Source: Brachionus koreanus (lineage: Eukaryota > Rotifera > Eurotatoria > Ploima > Brachionidae). Taken from it: DNA of 49,628 nt. The number at the start of each line of letters is the position of its first letter. Positions within the stretch are counted from its first letter, which is position 1. The stretch lies in the NCBI GenBank assembly GCA_016987375.1, contig PJRA01000198.1:592496-642123 (forward strand), written 5' to 3'. Positions 1 through 9,274 of this stretch are shown piece after piece. The position numbers and the translations under genes are program-made. The notes beneath the pieces are model-generated. The model did no database searches. It saw only the letters and a list, made by a program, of their open reading frames with translations, and was not told the DNA's origin.

Positions 1-323
1 ATAAAGATCAAATTGATATTATTATAAATTGATAGCTTGAATGTTGCAAATTTCAGCATTGATCGTTTGATCACAAAGCTATTAATCGATCTTGAGTAAA
101 AATATCCAAATGTTTTTTCTCCACAGTTCGTTTTTGCCATTGGTTCAATGAGGTTTGCACTTTTCCTTAAATTGTAACTGAAATTTCTCGAGTAATTTTT
201 TAGAAATATATTTTTTAAATTCTCAGGCGAGTTATGAAAGAATAGAGACTTAAAAGAGACTACTACCAACTACTACTACAACTACCAACTTGCCTTATTA
301 ATCTCTTAATTATTTTTTGATAG

Positions 324-498
324 AAATAATACACAAACCGTCAAATATAAAATACATGTGCAAACTCATAATTGGCATGGCAAACAGTTCAAATATCAAT
401 CTAATTCAAGATTTCCCAGAGCAGCGTATACTGTACATCTAAATCAAATTCGGGGTGCAGGTAGACCATTAAAAATGAAAAAGGCTTTGTTAAAATAA
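324..498 (+). CDS. 3' terminal exon of an unrecognised protein (partial)
   Basis: An open frame of 57 codons plus a TAA stop at 496-498 follows a good 3' splice acceptor (TTTTTTGATAG, ending at 323). The frame reads NNTQTVKYKIHVQ at its start and ends RPLKMKKALLK; it is rich in basic and aromatic residues and has no recognisable domain. The acceptor, the lower AT content than the flanks and the clean stop support a real last exon. The upstream exons cannot be placed: another acceptor-like site (TTCTCCACAG, ending at 126) is followed by a short open stretch that stops at 175, and I could not join it convincingly. The family is unknown. It lies head-to-tail with NOG1, 443 bp upstream of that gene's start codon. 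Confidence 0.4.
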
Positions 499-941
499 GC
501 TTGATTCTTAATTTTATATATTAAATTAATATAATTATTTTTTCTATTAGATATTTAAAATTTTATTTGAAAAATTAAATAAATATGTGACATTTAATCT
601 AGTATTTGACTTTTAATTATATTTGACGAATTCATTTTTTTTTAAAAAGGTTAATACAGAGCCTTTTTAATAATACTTGGATATAAATTAAAGAAATAAT
701 AAAATAAAAAAAAGTTTCTGATCAAATTTTAGCCAAACTTGAACTAAAATTAAACTTAAATTTGCATTTTTATTTCAGAAACATATATTTGCATTTAAAA
801 AATTTGCAAAGAAAAAAATAAAAAAACATTAATATTCATTTCTTAAATAAAAAATTATAAAATTTCAAAACATGTGCTCAAAATAAAACCAATTTTGAAT
901 TTTTCTCTTATTTAGATTGAGGAATCCGTAGTACCTAGGGA
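499..941. other. gene-free spacer upstream of NOG1
   Basis: AT-rich spacer with homopolymer runs and no credible reading frame. It ends in a pyrimidine-rich acceptor-like site (TTTTTCTCTTATTTAG, ending at 915), 26 bases before the NOG1 start codon. That suggests a 5' UTR intron or a spliced-leader acceptor. Confidence 0.5.
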
Positions 942-3022
942 ATGTCTCACTATAACTTTAAGAAAATAATCACAGTGCCCACGGCCAAGGACTTTATTGA
1001 TGTTATTTTGTCCAAGACCCAACGTAAAACACCCACAGTTATACACAAACAATATGCCATTGGTCGCATTCGCCAATTCTACACTCGCAAAGTAAAATAT
1101 ACACAGCAAAATTATCATGATAAATTGACACAAATTTTGACTGATTTTCCCAAACTGGACGAAGTGCATCCGTTTTATGCCGATTTGATGAATATTCTCT
1201 ATGACAAGAACCATTATAAATTGGCCTTGGGTCAAATAAACATGGCTCGTCATCTAATCGACAAGTAAAAAAAATAAAAAAAATTTTTTTAAATTATTTT
1301 AAAAAAAAAATTTGTTTATTTAAATTTTAGTGTTGCCAAAGACTATGTTAGACTGTTGAAATATTCAGATTCATTATATAGATGCAAATGCCTTAAAAAG
1401 GCAGCTTTGGGACGGTGATTTAAATTTACTTAGTTAATTAAACTATAAGCTAATAAATATTGTTTAATCCAGCATGTGCACCATTGTAAAGCGTCAAGCG
1501 CAAAGTTTGCAATATTTGGAGCAAATTCGTCAACATTTGACTCGTTTGCCATCAATTGACCCAAACACCAGAACACTGCTGATATGCGGCTTTCCCAATG
1601 TGGGAAAATCAAGCTTTTTGAATAAAGTAACACAAGCTGACGTTGAAGTACAGCCATATGCTTTTACTACCAAATCTTTGTATGTCGGTCACACTGATTA
1701 TAAATATTTGAGATGGCAAGTGGTTGATACACCTGGTATTTTAGATCATTCATTAGAGGACCGTAATACAATTGAAATGCAGTCAATTACGGCAATGGCT
1801 CATCTAAGAGCTTCTATTTTGTATATTATGGACGTTTCGGAACAATGTGGATATTCAATAGAGGAACAAGTATCTCTGTTCAATAACATTAAAGCTCTTT
1901 TTGCCAATAAACCACTCATTCTGGTTGCCAATAAAGTCGATATTAGAAAAATAGCTGAATTACCTGATGCAAAAAAAGTAGACTTTTAATTTGTTTAGAA
2001 AAATTTTTTTTAACAAAAAAATTTTCAAGAAATACTTTGATGAATTTTCCAAAGAAAATATACCAATATTGGAAATGAGCAATTTAAATGAAGAGGGAGT
2101 GATGCTTGTGCGTAACGAAGCCTGTGAGAGGTTGTTAGCACACCGAGTCGAATTGAAGGCCAAATCTTCTAGAGTTAATGATGTTTTAAATAGGTTGCAT
2201 TTGGCCGAGCCGGTCAAACGAGACAGCAAAGAAAGACCTCCTTGCATACCGCAAGCTATACTGCAAAAGCGAGAGTCCACAATGGAGGTTGAAAAAGTTC
2301 GCAAGAAACTAGAACGCGACTTGGAATTGGAGCTCGGTGACGAGTACACATTGGACTTGAGAAAAACCTGGGACCTGAGAAACAACGAAGAAAAATACGA
2401 CTCTATTCCAGAAATTTGGAATGGTCACAATGTGGCTGATTTTGTTGATCCAGAAATTATGGAAAAATTGAATCAATTGGAAGAAGAAGAGGATAGACTT
2501 ATTGAGTCTGGTTTTTATGACTCTAAGGAAGAAGCTAATGATGACGATTCTAAAAAAATTAAAAAATTGGCCAAGCGTATCAGAACAACTCGTAAATTGG
2601 GTATACTAGAATCTAGATTTAACAAGAGTCATAAACGAAAGGCCCAATTGCCAAGAACCGCTCAAAAGGTGGCGCGAAGCCGCCTTGAAAAAACAATGGA
2701 AGATATGGGTCTGGATATGACAAACAAGGATGATGCTCACTACAATAAGAGTGTGGCTAGAAGCGAGTCTCATAAGCCGGTTAAACGAGCTCGTGAAGAC
2801 TCTGAAGGCCATGTTAGAAGTAGCTCTAGATTACCGCGTGATAAGTCAGGCATGCGTGATCAATCGATGATGGAAAGAGCTCGAGATATGACCAAAAAAT
2901 CACAAAGAAAATTGCTTAATAAAGAATCACGTGTTGGAGAAGCTGATCGTTCTATAGCAGTCAAAAAACCAAAACATTTATTTTCTGGTAAACGTAAAAA
3001 TGGAAAAACTGATAGAAGATAA
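942..3022 (+). CDS. GTPBP4: Nucleolar GTP-binding protein 1 (NOG1/GTPBP4)
   Basis: GTPase needed for 60S pre-ribosome maturation; it acts in the nucleolus and nucleus and travels with pre-60S particles. Four exons join in frame: 942-1264, 1331-1414, 1473-1977 and 2030-3022, giving 634 residues, the family's usual length. The N-terminal helical domain starts MSHYNFKKI and is followed by the conserved junction segment [13 protein letters not shown]. The OBG-type G domain has G1 [11 protein letters not shown]3 DTPGILD and G4 NKVD. The C-terminus carries the basic tail [11 protein letters not shown] ending in KTDRR. Introns are 66, 58 and 52 bp. The third uses an AAG acceptor at 2029; an earlier TTTAG at 1998 would put the frame into a stop, and only the later site restores the alignment ELPDAKK-KYFDEF. 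It lies head-to-tail with WDR83, only 135 bp away. The start codon was chosen because MSHYNFKKI matches the family N-terminus. Confidence 0.97.
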
Positions 3023-3157
3023 ATTTTTCGAATTTAAATTAAAAAAAAAAATAAAATTATTAAAAAAAAAAAAATTTTTTTTTTCTTTTTTGTTTTTAAG
3101 AGCGATTTTAAACCGCTCAAATTTAAATTTAAATCAGTAAGTGAGTTAATTTTCAGA

Positions 3158-4966
3158 ATGAGTTTAGAGGCTAAGTTTGATTGTCGTCAGGGAGCCATTA
3201 GAGCTGTACGATTTAACAAAAATGGCAATTATTGCATTACTTGTGGTGCTGATAGAACTGTGAAGCTTTGGAATCCTTTTAAACAGCTTAAATTGCAGAC
3301 TTATTCGGGACATAACCAAGAAGTTTTGGACGCTGATTGTTCAGTTGACCATTCGTTTTTGTGCACTGGATCGGCCGATAAGTCAGTTAATTACATAGAT
3401 GTAAAAACAGGCCAAATTGTTCGAAAGTACAAAAATCATTTAGGTTTGTAGCTTTTTTAAATGTTTGAAAATTGACAATTTCTTATTTAAAGCTAAAATA
3501 TTTTTTTATCATAAAATAGTATATACAAATCAACAATTTTTAAATAAGATATTAAAATTTTATTAAAAATTGCCACAAATATTAAAAAAGGATAATAACT
3601 ATTTATTAAATTTGTTTGCTTATTTAATACTTTAAATCAGCTTTTCGTGGACGTCCTCTGTCTCTTTTTTGAATTAATTGAGTTGAGTTTACATTGACTG
3701 TTTGTAAAACTAACAAGTTATTCGATTCTGAATGAATTGTTTGAGTTTCAAGTTTAAAAGGGATATCAGTTTGTTTTGATTAGGTTGGCATTGAAAAAAG
3801 TTCTTGGTTGGTGGATCCATTGAATTTTTGTTTTTTATTTATATTTTATTAATAATTATTTTAGTGAATTTAAAAAAAAAATCTAGGCCAGAAAATGAAT
3901 AAAATTGGTTATTAATGAAGTGAACTTGGTAAAGTCAAAATTAGCCTTTGTTTTTTTAAACCACTTTTACATAATTTAAAAACTTCACTAATCGCATATC
4001 CGGATTTAAGCCTAAAAAGACTAAATTTTTGGCATATTGAAGTTTATGATCAAAATTTATTGAAAAAAAATATTTTTAAATTTAATAATATAGATATTAT
4101 TTAAAAATTAATTTTTTATGTCTGCAACTTGTCTGTTCTTTCATACTCATCAAAATATTTTTTTGTCCTAAAATTTTTAATTCAAAAAAATCTTTTAAGT
4201 ATAAAAAAAGTTGATTTTAAATTTCAATATATCTAATTTTTATAAGCTTAGAAAAAAAAAATTTAAAAAAAAATTACAATAATAATAGAAAAAAATTAAT
4301 CTGATGAAAAAAAATTTTTTTTTTGATATTAATCAATTTTTTTAAGGTAGAGTAAATTGCGTTAGATTTAACCTTGAAGAAAGCAATGTAATTCTTAGCG
4401 GTTCAATTGATGGCAAGGTTTTTTTTTATGACTTGAGATCAAGAACTTATGATCCATTGCAAGAAATAGATGACTGTAAAGACAGTGTGACTCATATAGA
4501 CTTGAATGATCATGAAATTCTAGTCTCTTGTCTGGACAAACGAGTAAGACTTTACGATGTCAGATATGGCAAAATGAAATCAGATTACATTGGATTCCCA
4601 GTTACTTGTAGCACCTTATCGAAAGATGATCAATGTCTCCTAGTTAGTATATTAGACAATAGTAAGACAAGTTTTGGCCGATTGCTATTGATAGATAAGC
4701 AATCGGGAGAAATGCTTAACGAGTACAAGGGACACATAAATAGAGAATATGTGGTCGAGAGTTGTATGAATAATAATAGTAGCGATGTGATATCTGGATC
4801 CGAAGATGGCATTGTTTACATATGGGATGTAGTCGAAGCTAAAGTAAAGCATAAATTAAGGCATCTTAATCCCAAAACTGTTCATTCGATAAGCTACAGT
4901 CCTTTAGAAGACAAAATTTTGACTGCTCAGGAAAAAATGGTTTATCTTTGGAACCTCACTAAATAA
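3158..4966 (+). CDS. WDR83: WD repeat protein 83 (MORG1)
   Basis: Seven-bladed WD40 protein known as a scaffold of the ERK cascade and as a spliceosome-associated factor. Two exons, 3158-3443 and 4347-4966, encode 301 residues against about 315 in human. The first exon holds the first blades, with TVKLWN and GSADKSV. The second begins with RVNCVRFN, completes the blade ending GSIDGKVFFYDLRSR, and continues through GSEDGIVYIWDV to a last blade ending KMVYLWNLTK. The join completes a glycine codon (G+GT) and restores a blade spanning the junction. The 903-bp intron is far longer than most here and holds half of a transposon-like inverted-repeat element. An acceptor-like TTTTCAG ends one base before the ATG. 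The 3' end converges on POLB with 63 bp between stop codons. Confidence 0.95.
3444..4346. other. long intron of WDR83
   Basis: 903-bp AT-rich intron with no credible coding content. At 4029-4160 it holds the left end and part of the interior of the inverted-repeat element seen complete at 42385-42649. The shared end is GCATATTGAAGTTTATGATC and the shared interior word is TTTTTTATGTCTGCAA. Confidence 0.7.
4029..4160. mobile_element. half copy of the hAT-like miniature element
   Basis: The left terminal repeat (GGCATATTGAAGTTTATG, starting at about 4029) matches the ends of the element at 42385-42649, and TATGTCTGCAA near 4118 matches its interior. No right terminal repeat follows, so this is a truncated relic. 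Its right limit is approximate. Confidence 0.6.
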
Positions 4967-5029
4967 AAATTGTAACTAGAATTTTTTATACATTCAATTT
5001 TTTTTATTATAATAAAACATTAAAAAAAA

Positions 5030-6304
5030 TTAATATCTCTCTTCTGGTTTTTGATATTTCATACCCAAATGTTTGAAAATATCTTCTTCGGACTCAATTT
5101 TTAAAGCCTTGCCAGGTTGTCCACTTGAATCTAGTTTTCGCAAGCAATACTCATTCAAAATAAAGCCTTTTTCTTTGGCTATTTTTCTCATATTTTGATT
5201 GAACATGTCACTTCCAGTCATGTGCAAAATGCCACAATAGTATTCATCAAAAGGCAGGAGACGAATATCGACTCTACGATGTAAATAATCATTAGTCACT
5301 TTACAAACACCCATAAATTTAGTTTCCCCAATGGCAATTGTATCAGTCAAAAAATTCAATTTTTCAAGTTTATCAATTATTTTTTTTAACAGAATTTCAG
5401 GACTATGTTTAGTCTCAATAATTAAATTTTTGCCAGGTTTTAGATTTTGCTCCTGAGCGTATCTTAGAGACACATAGTGCGGGTGAGTTATTAACACGTC
5501 AACATCTCCGCTGGACTCAAGGCCACGTCTGTAGCTTCCGCAAATAGTCACTGTGTATTTTGAATCAATTTTTTGAATTTGTTCAGCAAGAAATTTTTCG
5601 ATCTCAACCATTTCTTCCCGTGGTATGCGCTTCTCAAAGTCTTCTACATATCTAAAAAATTAAATTCGATTTTTTTTTCTAATATAATAAATTTTGATTT
5701 AAAATACTTAAGACCAATTTTTTGATGATGAGTTAGCAAATCTTGATGATTTTTAAGCTCTTGCAAAGATTTGACTCCCTCACTAAGAAGTTTTTGGGCA
5801 TGTGATGGTCTTTAATTTGAGAAAAAAATTATATGAACTAAGAAAAAAGACTAATTATCAAAACCCTATGCCAGCTACTCGATTTAGTTCTTTTAAAATT
5901 TTGGATTTTTCATTTTTACGCGCCTCATTCAGTTTATCTATTTTACCATTTTTGAGATATTCTTCTATTCTCTCAGCTATTCTTTTGCCAACACCTTTCT
6001 ATTGAAAAAAAAAATAAATAATTATTTAAATAATTTTTTTCTACTTTTCTTTACTAAAGCTTTAGCATCTTCGATTTTTTTGATTTTTTTATCACAGTCC
6101 ATAATAGATTGAGAAGCACGTCTGTATGCATTGTATTTAAATGGTTGTAAATTTACATTTTTTTCGTATTCACCAATTTCTAATTCAAAATTGGAAAATC
6201 AATTTTAATATTTAATTTACCATTTTATTACCTAAGAGAATATTGGCCAGATCTTCATTTGGCTTTGTCTCTTTTGCTCGCACTTTTTTTGCTCTTGGAG
6301 CCAT
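5030..6304 (-). CDS. POLB: DNA polymerase beta
   Basis: Family X polymerase that fills short gaps and removes 5'-deoxyribose phosphate in base excision repair. Five exons read from 6304 down: 6232-6304, 6055-6179, 5865-5998, 5708-5809, 5030-5651; 351 residues (human 335). All phases agree. The 8-kDa domain contains KYNAYRRAS and the HhH motif KGVGKRIAERI; the second HhH is VAGIGPSHAQKL. The palm has CGSYRRG and SSGDVDVLI (two metal-binding Asp) and HRRVDIRLLP (third Asp). The C-terminus ends KYQKPEERY. Two things are odd: the lyase nucleophile (human Lys72) is Arg in AERI, and human Tyr271-Phe272 is His-Met in ILHMTGSDMF. The ATG at 6304 was chosen because upstream in-frame sequence looks like AT-rich UTR. 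It sits 220 bp downstream of ADI1 on the same strand. Confidence 0.96.
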
Positions 6305-6524
6305 TTTTAATTCAGGCTCAACTATTTTTAAAAAATTCCAAAAATTAGATATTTTTAGATGCATGGACAAAAATAGTTTATAGAAAAAAATTTTTTTTTT
6401 AAATTTGTCCCTATTTTTCTGCACAAAATTCATTTAAATCATTAAGAAAAGATTTCATCATTTAAAAGTTTAGTTTATTTAAAATAAATTGAAAAAAATT
6501 TTAATTATTTATTATGACTATCAG

Positions 6525-8648
6525 TTATTTGGCTTTAACTGGATATTTGTTTAAATATTCCAATCGACTGAAATGGTCGTCAGCAGGTCTATTCAAGGGA
6601 GTCCAGACTGGATCGCCTACAAACAGGCGAATAGCGTTGATAAAGTGCTTTAGAAAAAATTTTATTTTTTGTTTAGAATAATTTATAGGAGAAAATACCT
6701 TATCATCAGTAGTGAATCGATGATAGGAGCCAGCTGGTAGTGTAATTAGATCTCCCTTTCGCACCCATATGCGAACCCACTTGTCTTCATCGTCTCTAAT
6801 ATCAAAATATCCAGATCCGTCTTTTACTAGACGAATTTCATCGTCTGCATGCAAATGTTCTCGGAAAAAAATCTTTAACTTTTTTAATTTTTAAATTTAT
6901 TAATTTTATTCACTTGAAATTCAAAATTTTAAATAAGTAAAGTAGTGCAAAATTTGATATTTTTTCATGTTGAAATTTAGAGATTTTTGTTTTTAAAAAA
7001 AAAAGTTTAACTACTTAATTCCTATTTAGTGTCGAGTATTTAATACAAATTATTAAAATGAATTGAAAAAAATATTTTTTTTCTCTATTTTTAAATCAAA
7101 TAAATAACGAACACTTTGTAGAAATAAATAAAATAATATTTTTCTATGTTTTTTTTTTGTTGTTCAATTTTCTAAACTTTTTGTATTAAAGTTGTAATTT
7201 AAAAAAAAAAAAAAAATATATAAAATTTTATTTATTCAAAATAATAAACACGTATATTTTTTGCTGTTGATTCTATTGAATTAATTTTTTTTTCATTTTG
7301 TGATTTGATGCATAGCCAGCTATGACAACAATTTATGAAAAATTGAAACCACTTTTCAAAATTAATATTCTGTTCAGTATTCTAGTAAAATTAGTAATAA
7401 AAGCCTAGATCGAAAAAAATCATGTGAAACGAATATTAATCATTTTGAATTTTTTTATCAGCATATCACGTTTTTTTTTAAACAAATTCTAAATAAACTT
7501 TGATTCAAATACTTTATTGTTCATAGTAAATTTAAAATTTTTATTTGTAATTTTTTCTAGAATTGGGAAACTAGCGTGATGGCTTATATTTTGTCTTAAA
7601 GGTCACATTTATTTTTAGTAGTGGTGGCGCTTAGGCCTAAATTAAACCTATTTATAAACAATCCTATTAGAAAATAAACTTTTTGCTACAATTTTTCTTC
7701 TTGTGTTTAGGCAACTGGTAGATAAACGATGAGTAATTATTAAATTTGGAAAAGCAAACAAATTTAGATAAATATTTGCTATTGATTAAACAAAAAAAAA
7801 TATAAAATTTAATTTTAACCACAAACGATAGTTCTAATTGAGTTCAACTATGTGTGTACATCATTTTAGACAAACAAAAGGTCAGTGCAATAGTTTAAAA
7901 TTTTCAAAAAAAGCAAACACATCCAGATATATCGAGTAGAAAATAAATTTACTAATACGGCAATTATCTATAATAGTGTAAACTTAGTCTTGACTAGTAT
8001 ACAAATTGTTCTCTCTGCCTCACTATCGGTCATCATATAATTATTATTGATTTTTTAGGCTATTTCAATAGGATCGACATTTGAAATAAATCGTCGTTCA
8101 ATAAATAAATTATTCTAAAAAAAAAAATACTCAGTACATACTCCATCATGCTAGGCCAAATTAATTAAATTATCAATTAAACTTTCAGAAACACATGCTG
8201 AACTTTTCATAATGTGTCAGCATTTTTAGATTTTATTTTTTATATTAATTTTTTTGATAGTAACAAGTCTGATATTTAGAACAATCTGGCGGGACAGTTT
8301 GTCAATAATGGTAATAGTGACATTTTTTTTGTCTTAAGACAAAAAACTAAATGGCGTATCAGCATTGTTATTCAAAAAGCTTATTTAGTAAGAGCAAGTT
8401 TATTTTACCTTATCATCATAGTCGGACATAGTGGCCGGACTAATGACTACATTGTCTTGGTATGTGATGCCCATGTGTTTTTTTAATCGCTGAAATTCGC
8501 TGTCATTGTCCAGGTCGTCCACATTCACATGATGATAGCTCACACCGGTCTTGTCCATCAACTCTTGTTCGGACACTGGACTGGCGAAATTTTTCTCAAA
8601 TTGTGACACCACTTTGGCGTCTTCGATCATTCGCCAAGCGCTTAGCAT
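6525..8648 (-). CDS. ADI1: Acireductone dioxygenase (methionine salvage)
   Basis: Cupin enzyme that oxidises acireductone, with bound Fe2+, to the keto acid precursor of methionine. Three exons from 8648 down: 8409-8648, 6699-6878, 6525-6647; 180 residues, the family length (human 179). The N-terminus is [10 protein letters not shown]. The metal ligands are visible: two His and a Glu in [11 protein letters not shown], and the last His in AGSYHRFT. The cupin end is [18 protein letters not shown]. For the second exon I used the acceptor AAAAAAG at 6879, because it gives [13 protein letters not shown], matching the family length; the next AAAG six bases on would drop two residues. The first intron is 1530 bp. 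The second is 51 bp with no stop in frame, so its retention would insert 17 residues. An acceptor-like TTTTAG lies just upstream of the ATG. It is divergent from the Src kinase gene. Confidence 0.96.
6879..8408. other. long first intron of ADI1
   Basis: 1530 bp of AT-rich sequence with many homopolymer runs. I see no credible reading frame, RNA gene or paired terminal repeat in it. Confidence 0.6.
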
Positions 8649-9274
8649 ACTACCTCTAAAATTAAGACATTATTATTATGTGAACTAGAGCATGTGTGAT
8701 TAAAAATTTTTTCGTTTTTGGTATTCAGTTGTCAAGCCAACTTTTACCATAGTCAAAATTGCCTAAGAACGTGTAAATAGCTAAAATTCTATTCTTAATT
8801 ATTTAATGATATTTCGAGAAAAGATAAGCAAAATTTATGAAAAGAAAAAAAATATATAGAATATAAAAGAGAAAAAAATAGAAAGCGACTAGCTTAGATT
8901 AGTTCTTTGATTTGTTTGTCAAATGTAATTGTTTATAAAATTTTGTTTAAAATGGTTTTAATTAAACTATGAAAATTATTTATCTCAAAAGGACACTCTA
9001 TTCAAATAAAATACATTTTTATTTTTTGTTTCATAAAACTTTTTGCTAAAAAAATTAAAATTTAGATAAGATTTTTAGAATAAATTAAAATATTTGGAAA
9101 AAATTTTCGTTCAATAGAGTTTATTTGATAAAAGCAAACAATTGTTTAATTTTGTACAAATTAAATTTAATTGACTGAAAAAAAAAACTTCAATTTAAAT
9201 TTAAAAATTAAAATTTGAAAATTTGTTTAGATTAAGTAGGTGTTTATTTTCGTATGTATTGAGAACATTGAAAC
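8649..9274. promoter_or_regulatory. divergent spacer between ADI1 and Src kinase
   Basis: 626 bp separate the two divergent start codons, so both promoters and 5' UTRs should lie here. No TATA box or other defined element stands out against the AT-rich background. The call rests on position only. Confidence 0.35.

Noticed and set aside
912..1253. Open frame on the minus strand opposite NOG1 exon 1
   Set aside because: It mirrors the coding exon, and the plus frame has clear NOG1 similarity.
1978..1998. 21-bp intron in NOG1 ending at TTTGTTTAG
   Set aside because: It puts the next exon into a stop; the acceptor at 2029 gives a normal 52-bp intron and matches the family length.
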